A DNA stretch of 64,000 bases from assembly GCA_035296625.1 (NCBI GenBank), contig DATHAO010000034.1:1-64000 (forward strand), given 5' to 3'. Positions within the stretch are counted from its first letter, which is position 1. Every line of letters begins with the position of its first letter. Origin of the DNA: DATCLS01 sp035296625. Its GTDB lineage: Bacteria; Actinomycetota; Acidimicrobiia; Acidimicrobiales; VFJN01. The notes beneath the pieces are model-generated. The model worked only from the letters and a program-made list of their open reading frames with translations, ran no database searches and had not been told where the DNA came from. The translations under genes and the position numbers were made by a program. Shown here one piece after another: positions 33,639-42,115 of the stretch.

Positions 33639-35426
33639 CTAGCTGGCGGTGGAGAGGCCGGAGGTCCAGGTCTGGTAGAGCGAGGTGTAGCGGCCGCCGG
33701 CGGCGACGAGCTCGTCGTGGGTGCCCAGCTCGGACAGGCGGCCCCCGTCGACGACGCCGACCAGGTCGGAGCGCTCGGCGGTCGAGAGCCGGTGGGCGAT
33801 CACCACGACCGTGCGACCCTCGAGCAGGCGGTCGACGGCCTCCTCGACCAGCGCCTCGGTTCCGGGGTCCAGGCTCGAGGTGGCCTCGTCGAGCACGAGC
33901 ACGGCCGGATCCGCGAGCGCAGCGCGGGCAAGGGACACGAGCTGCTTCTCGCCGGCCGACAGCCGGCTGCCCCGCTCGCGCACCTCGGTGTCGAGGCCCT
34001 CAGGCAGGCCGGCGAACCGGTCGTGAGCGCCGACGGCGCGCAGGGCGGCGTCGACCTCCCCGTTGCCGGCGCCCTCGCGGGCGATGCGCACGTTGTCGCG
34101 GATCGACCCGTTGAACAGGAAGCCCTCCTGGGGGATGACCACGACACGCTGGCGCAGCGACGCCAGCGTGGCGTCGCGCAGGTCCACCCCGCCGAAGGTC
34201 ACGGCGCCCTCGGTGGGGTCGTAGAGGCGGGCGGCCAGCTTCGCCAGCGTGGACTTGCCGGCGCCCGTGGGGCCGACGAGCGCCAGGCGGCTGCCCGCGG
34301 GGATGCGCAGCGACACGTCGCGCAGCACCCGCGGCCCGTCGCCGTAGGCGAAGGCCACGTCGTCGACCCGCAGGTCACCCCGTTCGGGCAGGTCGACCGC
34401 GCCGGGCCGCTCGGCCACGTCGACCGGCTCGTCGAGCAGCTCGTAGAGCTTGTGGAGTCCGGCGCCCGCGGACTGCACCTGGTTGAACAGCTGGCTGAGC
34501 TGCTGGACGGGCTCGAACAGGTTGGACAGCGCCAGTACGAAGAACGCCACCGTGCCCACCGAGATCGTGCCGTCGTGCACCCAGTGGCCGCCGAAGCCGA
34601 GCGCCAGCGCGGTCGTGCCCCAGCCGGCCAGCTCGATCACCGGCAGGTACCAGGCCGATATCTTCACCGAGCGCATGTGGCTGTCGTAGAGGTCACGGTT
34701 GTCGGACCGGAACCGGCCGATCGACGCGTCCTCGCGCCCGAAGGCCTGGACGACGCGCACACCGGCGATGCCCTCCTGCAGCTGGGTGAGCGTTGAGCCG
34801 ATGCGGTCCCGCACGTCGAGGTAGGCCTCGTTGGAGTCGCGCTGGAACTTGATGCTGGCGAGGACCACCGGGGGCAGCGCCACGATGCACACGGCCAGGA
34901 GCTGCCAGGACACGCTGAACAGCACGCCGATCGAGACGACGAGAAGCAGGGCGTTCGACACGAACATGGCCAGGCCGTTCTGGATCAGCTCGGCCAGGGA
35001 GTCGACGTCGCTCGTCATGCGGGACACGAGCACGCCGGCCTTCGACCGGTCGTAGAACGGCATCGAGAGCCGCTGCAGGTGGTCGAACACCCGGGTGCGC
35101 ATCTGGCGGAGGAACTGCTCGCCGACCGCCGAGATGAAGCGAATCTGCAGGCGGTTCGTGACATAGGCCAGGACCGCCACGACGACGTAGGCGCCCACCG
35201 CCAGGTTCAGTCGGGACGGTTCCCCACCCTTGATGCCCTCGTCGATGCCGAAGCGCACGAGCCACGGGCCGGCCAGGACCGTGATCGTCCACAGCACGAC
35301 CATGGCGAGAGCCACCACCACGTGGCGCAGCTGCGGACGCAGCATGGCGGCCGTGCGGCGCGCGAGCCGGCGGCGCTGCTCGGCGTCGAGCTTGTCGTCG
35401 GCGCTCACGCCTGCGTCACGCCACAT
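33639..35426 (-). CDS. ABC exporter half-transporter, subunit 2
   Basis: A 595-residue half-transporter with six N-terminal membrane helices and a C-terminal ATPase. Walker A is GPTGAGKST, Walker B is VLVLDEATSSLD with the catalytic Glu, and the switch His is in VIAHRLST. The signature is LSAGEKQL instead of LSGGQ. Its ATG overlaps the stop of the first subunit (TGATG). The degenerate signature pairs with the degenerate Walker B of subunit 1, as in asymmetric heterodimeric exporters for drugs or lipids. Confidence 0.9.
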   Translation of the reverse strand: MWRDAGVSADDKLDAEQRRRLARRTAAMLRPQLRHVVVALAMVVLWTITVLAGPWLVRFGIDEGIKGGEPSRLNLAVGAYVVVAVLAYVTNRLQIRFISAVGEQFLRQMRTRVFDHLQRLSMPFYDRSKAGVLVSRMTSDVDSLAELIQNGLAMFVSNALLLVVSIGVLFSVSWQLLAVCIVALPPVVLASIKFQRDSNEAYLDVRDRIGSTLTQLQEGIAGVRVVQAFGREDASIGRFRSDNRDLYDSHMRSVKISAWYLPVIELAGWGTTALALGFGGHWVHDGTISVGTVAFFVLALSNLFEPVQQLSQLFNQVQSAGAGLHKLYELLDEPVDVAERPGAVDLPERGDLRVDDVAFAYGDGPRVLRDVSLRIPAGSRLALVGPTGAGKSTLAKLAARLYDPTEGAVTFGGVDLRDATLASLRQRVVVIPQEGFLFNGSIRDNVRIAREGAGNGEVDAALRAVGAHDRFAGLPEGLDTEVRERGSRLSAGEKQLVSLARAALADPAVLVLDEATSSLDPGTEALVEEAVDRLLEGRTVVVIAHRLSTAERSDLVGVVDGGRLSELGTHDELVAAGGRYTSLYQTWTSGLSTAS

Positions 35427-37240
35427 CAGGCCATGCCCCCGACATCCGCGCGCTCGCCCGCCCCGGAGCCGTCGCCGTCGCCACCGGCACCCTCGGGGAA
35501 GAGCGACTGGTCGGCCGCCGCGGACGCCAGCACGGTCCGGTAGCGGGGCTCGCTCGCGAGGAGCCCGTCGCGGGTCCCCTCGGCGACGACCCGCCCGCCG
35601 TCGAGCAGGACGACCCGGTCCGCCAGGGCGATCGTGGCCGGGCGGTGGGCGATCACGATCGTCGTGCGCCCGCGCATCACCGTGGTGAGCGCGTCGCGGA
35701 TCTCGTGCTCCTTCGTGGGGTCGACCGCCGAGGTGGCGTCGTCGAGGATGAGGATGCGCGGGTCGGCGAGGATCGCCCGGGCGATGGCGATGCGCTGGCG
35801 CTGCCCGCCCGAGAGCGAGTAGCCACGCTCGCCGATCATCGCGCCGTAGCCCTCCGCCAGCTCGGAGATGAACTCGTGCGCCCCCGCCAGGCGGGCCGCT
35901 CGCTCGATTGCCGCGTGGGGGGCGTCGGGATCGGCGAACGCGATGTTCGCGGCGATGGTGTCGCTGAAGAGGAACGTGTCCTCGAACACGATGCCCACGG
36001 CCCGGCGCAGGTCGCGCAGGGCCAGCTGGCGCACGTCGACGCCGTCGACTCGCACGACGCCGTCCTCGACGTCGTAGAAGCGCGGCACGAGGCGGGCCAC
36101 GGTCGACTTGCCCGACCCGGTGGCGCCCACCAGGGCGACGGACTCGCCGGGCGCCACCCGCAGGTCGAACCCGTCGAGCACGGGCGTCGGCCGCCCGTAG
36201 CCGAACCGCACGGACTCGAAGCGCACCTCGCCGCCGCCCGGCGGGAGGGCCCTCGGCCGCGGAGCATCGGCGATATCGGGCGCGGTGACAAGCACCTCGT
36301 CGACCCGCTCCGCCGACACCACGGCCCGCTGGCCCTGGGCCACGATCATGCCGAGCATGCGCAGCGGCCAGATGAGCATGCCGATGTAGACGTTGAACGC
36401 GATCAGGTCGCCGAGGCTGAGGGCGCCGTTGATCACCTGGTGGCCGCCGTAGCCGAGCACGGCGATGAGGCCGATGTTGGGCAGGAGCTCGAGGCCCGGC
36501 AGGAACCGGGCCCGGGTGCGGGCGGCGGCGATGGACTCGCGGTAGACGTCGTCCGCCTCGGCCTTCAGGCGCTGGGCCTGGACGGTCTCGGCGCCGAGGC
36601 CCTTGATGACGCGGACGCCGGCCACGGTCTCCTCGACCACGGCGGCCAGCTCTGCGGTCTCGCGCTGGATGCCCATGACGTGGGGCGAGAGCCGCCGGGA
36701 GAAGCGGGTGGCCATCACGTTGAGGAACGGCAGCGATCCCAGCGCCAGGAGCGTGAGCATCGGGTCGATCGTGGCCAGGATGACGGTGACGGCGGTCACG
36801 GTGACACCGTTGGAAATCGTCAGCGGGATCATGACGAGGAACGACTGCACCTGCTGCAGATCGGCGTTGGCCCGGCTCATGAGCTGGCCGGTCTGCACCC
36901 GGTCGTGGAACGAGAAGTGCAGCCGCTGCAGGTGGGCGAAGAGCCGATCGCGCAGGTCGAGCTCGATCCAACGCGCCTCACGGAACGCGAAGTATCGGCG
37001 CATGCCGGTGAACGCGGCCGAGCAGAGCGCCACGAACCCGAGCAGCAGCGACCAGCGCAGCAGAGCGCTGCTGTCGTCCGCTTCGATGCCCTCGTCGACC
37101 GCTTTGCCGACGATCACCCCGGTGCTGACCTTGGCGGCCGTCCACGCCAGGCCGGTGCCGACGCCGAGAGCGATGCCGGCCTTCCGCCGACCGACCGCTT
37201 CGCGCATCAGCTTCCAGCCGCCGCGGTGTTCGCTCGTCAT
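35426..37240 (-). CDS. ABC exporter half-transporter, subunit 1
   Basis: A 604-residue half-transporter. Six membrane helices precede an ATPase with Walker A GATGSGKST, signature LSGGQRQR, Walker B ILILDDATSAVD and switch VIAHRPAT. The catalytic Glu is replaced by Asp (LDD), giving one non-hydrolysing nucleotide site in the heterodimer with subunit 2. The last ~25 residues are Gly/Asp-rich. A CTTGACC/GGTCAAG palindrome lies 20 nt upstream, so a TetR-type repressor may control it. The substrate is unknown. Confidence 0.9.
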   Translation of the reverse strand: MTSEHRGGWKLMREAVGRRKAGIALGVGTGLAWTAAKVSTGVIVGKAVDEGIEADDSSALLRWSLLLGFVALCSAAFTGMRRYFAFREARWIELDLRDRLFAHLQRLHFSFHDRVQTGQLMSRANADLQQVQSFLVMIPLTISNGVTVTAVTVILATIDPMLTLLALGSLPFLNVMATRFSRRLSPHVMGIQRETAELAAVVEETVAGVRVIKGLGAETVQAQRLKAEADDVYRESIAAARTRARFLPGLELLPNIGLIAVLGYGGHQVINGALSLGDLIAFNVYIGMLIWPLRMLGMIVAQGQRAVVSAERVDEVLVTAPDIADAPRPRALPPGGGEVRFESVRFGYGRPTPVLDGFDLRVAPGESVALVGATGSGKSTVARLVPRFYDVEDGVVRVDGVDVRQLALRDLRRAVGIVFEDTFLFSDTIAANIAFADPDAPHAAIERAARLAGAHEFISELAEGYGAMIGERGYSLSGGQRQRIAIARAILADPRILILDDATSAVDPTKEHEIRDALTTVMRGRTTIVIAHRPATIALADRVVLLDGGRVVAEGTRDGLLASEPRYRTVLASAAADQSLFPEGAGGDGDGSGAGERADVGGMA

Positions 37241-37259
37241 GCCGGCATCGGCCCCCCCT

Positions 37260-37277
37260 CTTGACCCGTCGGTCAAG
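37260..37277. promoter_or_regulatory. Palindromic operator upstream of ABC exporter operon
   Basis: CTTGACCCGTCGGTCAAG has perfect 7-nt arms around CGTC and lies 20 nt before the ATG. It differs from the TGAC-N5-GTCA sites in having a 6-nt TGAC-to-GTCA spacing. Confidence 0.55.
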
Positions 37278-37324
37278 TTTACCGAACGCCGTGCTCGTCC
37301 AGGCAAGCCGGTTTCCCGGCGAGA

Positions 37325-38380
37325 TCACCCGCGGGGAGGCGCCTTCCTCGCCGCCTGGCCGCCCTGCTTCTTCGCGATCTTCCGGGGTGCGCCCGCCTTC
37401 TGGACGCGGGCCTTGGCCGGCGCAGCCTTCGCCCTCGCCGCCTTCCTGGCGGGCGCAGTCGCCGGAGCCGGGGCGGCGGGAGCCACGGCCGGGGCGGGCG
37501 GCGGCACGAGCGCCGCCGCCAGGTCGCGCCAAGCGTCCATGGGCACGGCCGTGGCGTCGGGGTCGAGCACCTGCAGGCACACGTGGTCCGCCCCGGCGTC
37601 GCGGTGCTCGGCCACGCGGGCGGCCACGGCGTCGACGTCCCCCCAGGCCACCAGCGCGTCGACGAGCCGGTCGCTGCCCCCGCCGGACAGGTCCTCGTCG
37701 CCCCACCCGAGGCGCCGCAGGTTGTTCGTGTAGTTCGGCAGGCCCAGGTAGATCTGCATCCACCGGCGGCCGGTCTCGCGGGCGACCGAGGGGTCCGTCG
37801 TGACGACGGCGGCCTGCGACACCATCAGCATCGGTCCCTCGCCCAGCACGTCGCGGGCCACGGGCGTGTGGTCGACCGGCACGAAGTACGTGAGCGCGCC
37901 CCACGCCCGCTTGGCGGCCAGGCGCAGCATCCGGGGACCGAGGGCCGCCAGCACGCGGGGCGGGTCCTCGGGCGGCGCCGGCGCCGTGCTGAAGGCGTCG
38001 TCGATCTCGTCGAGATAGCTCGCCATCTTGGCCAGCGGCTTCTCGTAGGACTGGTGGAGCATGCCCTCGACCATCGGCTCGTGGCTGACGCCGAGCCCCA
38101 GCAGGAACCGCCCGCCCGAGTCGTCGGCCAGCAGGCGCTGGGCGGCCGCCGCCGCCGTCGCCGCCCGGCTCCACACGTTGGCGACGCCGGTGGCCACCAC
38201 GAGCCGGTTCGTGGCGTCGAGCAGCAGCCCGGCGTGCGACATCGCCTCGCGCCCGATCGCCTCGGGTATCCAGAGGGTGCCCCAGCCCTGGTCGTCGACC
38301 TGGGCGGCGATCTCCCGGGCCTCCTGGGCCCTCCTCAGGTCGAGCTGGAAGGTCCACAGGCCCACGGAACCGACGTCCAT
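37325..38380 (-). CDS. LLM-class F420-dependent oxidoreductase with basic C-terminal tail
   Basis: A 351-residue protein. Residues 1-290 are an F420-type LLM barrel: VGLWTFQLDLRRAQEAREIA, LWIPEAIGREAMSHAGLLL, ATGVANVWSRAATAAAAAQR and GGRFLLGLGVSHEPMVEG. The last ~60 residues are Ala/Pro then Lys/Arg/Ala-rich (ARKAARAKAAPAKA, APRKIAKKQGG), like histone H1 or mycobacterial HupB tails. The tail has no place in the LLM fold and may bind DNA, RNA or the envelope. The ATG at 38380 has TACCGT 8 nt upstream, part of a two-way promoter. Confidence 0.85.
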   Translation of the reverse strand: MDVGSVGLWTFQLDLRRAQEAREIAAQVDDQGWGTLWIPEAIGREAMSHAGLLLDATNRLVVATGVANVWSRAATAAAAAQRLLADDSGGRFLLGLGVSHEPMVEGMLHQSYEKPLAKMASYLDEIDDAFSTAPAPPEDPPRVLAALGPRMLRLAAKRAWGALTYFVPVDHTPVARDVLGEGPMLMVSQAAVVTTDPSVARETGRRWMQIYLGLPNYTNNLRRLGWGDEDLSGGGSDRLVDALVAWGDVDAVAARVAEHRDAGADHVCLQVLDPDATAVPMDAWRDLAAALVPPPAPAVAPAAPAPATAPARKAARAKAAPAKARVQKAGAPRKIAKKQGGQAARKAPPRG

Positions 38381-38388
38381 GGCGCCCG

Positions 38389-38398
38389 ACGGTACCGT
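38389..38398. promoter_or_regulatory. Overlapping divergent -10 hexamers ACGGTACCGT
   Basis: ACGGTACCGT is a perfect palindrome. TACCGT on the minus strand (38389-38394) is 8 nt from the ATG at 38380. TACCGT on the plus strand (38393-38398) is 8 nt from the ATG at 38407. Two leaderless promoters share two bases in a 26-nt gap. Confidence 0.55.
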
Positions 38399-38406
38399 GA
38401 GCCCGG

Positions 38407-38847
38407 ATGGCTGTCGCCCGGGGGACCGACCACGCGGACCCGAGCGCCGAGGGGCGGCGCGAGCGCATAGGGGTGCTCGCCCTGGCCGTGGGCGCGACGG
38501 CGTACGTGGGCCTGGTCGACCCCGAGCGCGGCGGCGCCTACCCGCCCTGCCCGAGCCGCACGCTGCTCGGAATGGACTGCCCGGCGTGTGGCGGCCTGCG
38601 CGGCACCCACGACCTCCTCCACGGCCACCTCGGGGCTGCGCTCGACCACAACGTGCTGCTGGTGCCGGCGCTCGTGGTGGCGGCCGTGGCGCTCGCCCTG
38701 TGGCTGGCGCCGCTCGTCGGCCGCCGGCCGGGGCCGGTGCACCCACCCGCCTGGGCCGCCGTCGCCGCCCTCGGCGTGGTCGCGGCGTTCACGGTCGCCC
38801 GGAACCTGCCGGTGGCCGGGCTCGACTGGCTGGCCTCCGGCGCCTGA
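38407..38847 (+). CDS. DUF2752 membrane protein
   Basis: A 146-residue inner-membrane protein. CPSRTLLGMDCPACGGLRG, followed by HDLLHGHLGAALDHN, is the DUF2752 signature with its three cysteines. Hydrophobic segments lie near residues 22-38, 83-105 and 115-133. The cytosolic N-terminus is short. Its function is unknown. It is divergent from the LLM gene through the shared palindromic promoter. Confidence 0.82.
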   Translation: MAVARGTDHADPSAEGRRERIGVLALAVGATAYVGLVDPERGGAYPPCPSRTLLGMDCPACGGLRGTHDLLHGHLGAALDHNVLLVPALVVAAVALALWLAPLVGRRPGPVHPPAWAAVAALGVVAAFTVARNLPVAGLDWLASGA

Positions 38848-39157
38848 GGGGTTCGGAGCGACCGCCCCGGGGCACACGCACGCCCGCTGCCCCGCGGCCG
38901 GTCCGTCGGACCCGCCGGTGGCTCGTGGCGCCGGCTACGCCGGGATCGGGAACGCGGCGTCGTGGATGGCCCGCACGGTCGAGGCCCTCGGGCGAGCGGC
39001 CGGTCGACCAGCGGGGCACGAGCGCCGGCGCTCTGCCGGGAAGCGATCCCTCAGCGCCGCGGCCAGCTCCTCGGCCCGGGCCGACGAGTTCCACGACTGC
39101 CTCGCCGAGGCCCGGCGGGTCTCGTAGGCGGCGGCCTCGTAGGGGCCCGGGGCGCGC
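38848..39157. other. 310-nt gap with a possible gene remnant on the minus strand
   Basis: On the minus strand one frame downstream of the carbonic anhydrase gene (to about 38937) reads AYETRRASARQSWNSSARAE and continues through AALRDRFP with nearly pure GC3, ending in AIHDAAFPIPA and a stop. No start codon is found. It may be a decayed gene end. I see nothing else in this gap. Confidence 0.3.
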
Positions 39158-39679
39158 TCAGTCGAGCGGGCGCAGGTCCTTGCGGTACCAGCGGCCCCGC
39201 TCGACGTAGGACTGGGCGGCCGGTGCGATCTCTACCTCGGGGTCGACGGCGTCGGGCGTGATGCGCACCGGGATCCCGAGCGCCTTGGCCCGGGCCGGGA
39301 TGCGGGTCCGGGGCGACACGACCGCGCCGGCCCCCACGAGGGCGCCGGCCCCCACGACGGCGTCGTGGAGCACGATCGAGCCCGAGCCGACGAGCGCTCC
39401 GTCCTCGATCGTGCAACCCTCGAGGTGCACGAGGTGCCCGACCACGCAGTCGGCCCCCACCGTGGTGGGGTGGAACGGCGTGCAGTGCAGCACCGAGCCG
39501 TCCTGCACCGAGCTGCGGGGGCCGATCGTGATCGGCGCGCCGTCGCCCCTCAGCACGGCGCCGGGCCACACCGAGGCCTCGGGGCCGATGCGCACGTCGC
39601 CGATCACGGTGGCGTCGGGGTGCACGTAGGCGGTCGGGTCTATTTGCGGTTCCCGGTCGCCCAGGGCGTAGGTGGCCAT
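39158..39679 (-). CDS. Gamma-class carbonic anhydrase-like hexapeptide-repeat protein
   Basis: A 173-residue left-handed beta-helix protein of the gamma-CA family. It opens MATYALGDREPQIDPTAYV, and the repeats VIGDVRIGPEASVWPGAVLRG are typical. Zinc ligands are the His of VLHCTPF and the two of GHLVHLEG. It could hydrate CO2 or be a PaaY-like CoA thioesterase; the CoA-rich setting leaves both open. It follows the flavin reductase by 4 nt and is co-transcribed. Confidence 0.85.
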   Translation of the reverse strand: MATYALGDREPQIDPTAYVHPDATVIGDVRIGPEASVWPGAVLRGDGAPITIGPRSSVQDGSVLHCTPFHPTTVGADCVVGHLVHLEGCTIEDGALVGSGSIVLHDAVVGAGALVGAGAVVSPRTRIPARAKALGIPVRITPDAVDPEVEIAPAAQSYVERGRWYRKDLRPLD

Positions 39680-39683
39680 GCCG

Positions 39684-40187
39684 CTACGGGGCGAAGCGGC
39701 CGTAGCCGCCCCGATAGAAGACGAGCGGCCCGCCGGACTCGTCGCCGACCTCCAGCTCGCGCACGTGGCCGACGACGATCCAGTGGTCGCCGGCCTCGTG
39801 GACGGTGTCGATGTCGCAGTCGATCCAGGCCAGGACGTCGTTGATGACCGGCGCTCCGCTGCCCGGGGACGGCCGGTAGCCGAGGCCCGCGAACTTGTCG
39901 CCCTTGCCGGCGAAGACGCGGCAGACGTCCTCCTGGTCATCGCCCAGCACGTTCACGACGAAGTGCCCTGCCGCCTCGACCTTGGGGTAGCTCGACGACG
40001 TCTTCGCCGCGCAGAACGCCACCAGCGGCGGGTCGAGCGAGACCGAGAAGAACGAGCCGACGGCGAGGCCGGCCGGCCCGTCGGGCCCGGCGGCGGTGAT
40101 GACCGTGACCCCTGTGGGGAAATGCCCGAGGACCTGCCGGAACCGGGCGCCGTCGACGGCTGATCTGACGGGTCGTTCGGAACTCAC
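39684..40187 (-). CDS. Flavin reductase-like FMN-binding protein
   Basis: A 167-residue split-barrel protein. FRQVLGHFPTGVTVITA, GLAVGSFFSVSLDPPLVAFC and HFVVNVLGDDQEDVCRVFAG are the conserved flavin-reductase blocks. It should supply reduced FMN/FAD to a two-component monooxygenase, as HsaB does in steroid ring cleavage, but no oxygenase is adjacent. The GTG at 40187 has TAGGGT 7 nt upstream. It is first of a two-gene operon with the carbonic anhydrase-like protein. Confidence 0.85.
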   Translation of the reverse strand: MSSERPVRSAVDGARFRQVLGHFPTGVTVITAAGPDGPAGLAVGSFFSVSLDPPLVAFCAAKTSSSYPKVEAAGHFVVNVLGDDQEDVCRVFAGKGDKFAGLGYRPSPGSGAPVINDVLAWIDCDIDTVHEAGDHWIVVGHVRELEVGDESGGPLVFYRGGYGRFAP

Positions 40188-40194
40188 GCCCGTG

Positions 40195-40200
40195 ACCCTA
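40195..40200 (-). promoter_or_regulatory. -10-like hexamer TAGGGT before the flavin reductase
   Basis: TAGGGT lies 7 nt before the GTG at 40187. Confidence 0.45.
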
Positions 40201-40232
40201 GAGGCCCGGCCGTCAGTCGGGTCGTGACGCCG

Positions 40233-41087
40233 TCAGCCGCCGAGCGAGATCGTGAGGCCCTCGGCGGCGGCGAGCACCTCGGACACCGAGGTGCCGGTGG
40301 CCTTCGTCTGCACGTCGGCGAGCAGGGCGTCGAGCTGGTCGTCGCTGCGGCCCGGATCGTGGTGGAACATCACGAGGCGCTTGGCGGCGGCCTCCTGAGC
40401 CACGAACAGCGCGTAGTCCGCCGTGCAGTGGCCCCAGTAGTACTTCTCGGCGAACTCGGCCTCCGTGTATTGGGCGTCGTGGATGAGCACGTCGACTCCG
40501 TCGCACAGCTCGAGCACGTCGTCGGAGACGACGTGGCTGCCGTCGTGGGGCATCTGGTGGTCGGACAGGTAGGCGACCGAGTAGCCGCCCAACTCGACGC
40601 GGTAGCCGTTGTTCGACCCGACGTGGGGCACCGAGCGCACCCGGATCTTCGCGCCGTCGACCTCGAGGTCCTCGCTGGAGGCGTCGTGGAACTCCATCTG
40701 GCCGTAGAGCTGCTCGACGGTGACAGGAAAGAACGGGGGGCAGATGAACCGGTGGAACGCCTCGGCCACGCTGCCGTTCTCCTGGCGCGGGCCGTAGATG
40801 TCGAGGCGGGCACCCTCCTTGAGGATGGGCGTGAAGAACGGCAGACCCTGCACGTGGTCCCAGTGGAGGTGGGTGACGAGCGCTGAGCCCTTGAAGGTGC
40901 CGTCGTTGGCCTGGGTCTCGCCGAAGAACCGCAGCCCGGTGCCGAGGTCGAGGATGATCGGCTCGTGGCCGGGCGATTCGAGGGCCACACACGACGTGTT
41001 ACCGCCGTAGCGGCGGTTGCAGTCACTGGGACAAGGGGTCGAGCCCCGGGTCCCGTAGAACGTCACGTTCAGCAACGGTTCCCCCAT
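40233..41087 (-). CDS. MBL-fold metallohydrolase
   Basis: A 284-residue metallo-beta-lactamase fold protein. VTFYGTRGSTPCP opens the fold, ILDLGTGLRFFG follows, THLHWDHVQGLPFF is the HxHxDH dimetal motif, and LIHDAQYTEAEF and VMFHHDPGRSDD complete the site. The PCPSDCNRRYGGNTSC region resembles proteins linked to cyclic-nucleotide phosphodiesterases. The ATG at 41087 has GGAGG 6 nt upstream. It stands alone, divergent from the alpha/beta hydrolase. Confidence 0.85.
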   Translation of the reverse strand: MGEPLLNVTFYGTRGSTPCPSDCNRRYGGNTSCVALESPGHEPIILDLGTGLRFFGETQANDGTFKGSALVTHLHWDHVQGLPFFTPILKEGARLDIYGPRQENGSVAEAFHRFICPPFFPVTVEQLYGQMEFHDASSEDLEVDGAKIRVRSVPHVGSNNGYRVELGGYSVAYLSDHQMPHDGSHVVSDDVLELCDGVDVLIHDAQYTEAEFAEKYYWGHCTADYALFVAQEAAAKRLVMFHHDPGRSDDQLDALLADVQTKATGTSVSEVLAAAEGLTISLGG

Positions 41088-41168
41088 CACCGCCCTCCAC
41101 GTGTCCGGGACGTTACCCAAGCGTGTCCGACCGCAGCACTGACTGTGACCACAATCACCGCCCTGCGT

Positions 41169-41174
41169 TAGCGT
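41169..41174 (+). promoter_or_regulatory. -10-like hexamer TAGCGT before the alpha/beta hydrolase
   Basis: TAGCGT is 7 nt from the ATG at 41182. Confidence 0.5.
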
Positions 41175-41181
41175 CCGCCAC

Positions 41182-42087
41182 ATGACGGCCGTCACGGAGG
41201 GGACCATCCAGGCAAACGGGGTGACGTTCGCCTACAGAGCGGCCGGTGACGAGGCCGCTCCACTGGCGCTGCTGCTCCACGGGTTCCCCGACTCGGCCCA
41301 CACCTGGCGCCATCTCTTGCCCCTCCTCGCCGGTGCCGGTTACCGCGCCGTCGCCCCCTGGTTACGGGGCTACGCCCCGTCGACGGTACCCAGCGAGCCC
41401 TGCTACCAATCGGCCGTGATCGGCCTCGATGCCGTGCGCCTCTACCAGGCGCTGACCGGTGGCGACGGGCGCGACGCCGTGCTCGTCGGCCACGACTGGG
41501 GCGCGTTCGCCGGCTACGCCGCCGTGCAGCACGCCGAGGCGCCGTGGCGCCGTCTCGTCACGATGGCGCTGCCTCCCATGGCGGCCCTGGCCCAGGGGTT
41601 TCTGTCCTACGACCAGTTGCGCCGCTCCTGGTACATGTTCTTCTTCCAGCACCCGCTGGCCGAAGTGGCGGTGCCGGCCGACGACCTGGCCTTCATCGAG
41701 CGCCTGTGGGCCGACTGGTCGCCCGGCTACGACGCCGCCGAGGACCTGCCCGCGGTCAAGGACGCGCTGCGGGCGCCGGAGAACCTGGCCGCAGCGCTCG
41801 GCTACTACCGGGCGGCGATCGGCGCCACCGGGCTGAGCGACGATCCCGAGGTGGTGGCGCTGCAGGCGGCCGCCGACGGCGGATCCCCGCCGATACCCAC
41901 GCTGTACCTGCACGGCGCCGACGACGGGTGCATCGGGGCCGACCTGGCCGCCGCTGTCGCCGAATTCCTGCCGACCGAGGGGTCGCACGCCGAGGTCGTC
42001 CCGGGCGCCGGCCACTTCCTCCACGTCGAGCGACCCGACGAGGTGGGCCGCCTGGTGCTCGACTTCGTGGGCGAGCCCCAGCGCTAG
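41182..42087 (+). CDS. Alpha/beta hydrolase, epoxide hydrolase/dehalogenase-like
   Basis: A 301-residue enzyme. LLHGFPDSAHTWRHLLPLL carries the oxyanion motif, VGHDWGAFAGYA the nucleophilic Asp, GADDGCIG the acid and GAGHFLHVERP the His. An Asp nucleophile after GHDWG points to epoxide hydrolase or haloalkane dehalogenase rather than an esterase. A cap domain lies between residues 130 and 230. The substrate is unknown. It is monocistronic. Confidence 0.85.
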   Translation: MTAVTEGTIQANGVTFAYRAAGDEAAPLALLLHGFPDSAHTWRHLLPLLAGAGYRAVAPWLRGYAPSTVPSEPCYQSAVIGLDAVRLYQALTGGDGRDAVLVGHDWGAFAGYAAVQHAEAPWRRLVTMALPPMAALAQGFLSYDQLRRSWYMFFFQHPLAEVAVPADDLAFIERLWADWSPGYDAAEDLPAVKDALRAPENLAAALGYYRAAIGATGLSDDPEVVALQAAADGGSPPIPTLYLHGADDGCIGADLAAAVAEFLPTEGSHAEVVPGAGHFLHVERPDEVGRLVLDFVGEPQR

Positions 42088-42115
42088 CCATCCTCGGGGG
42101 AAGCTGCGCGCCGCG

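Noticed and set aside
40160..40185. TCTGACGGGTCGTTCGG upstream part of the flavin reductase gene
   Set aside because: The right half-site is not GTCA and it lies inside the coding region.
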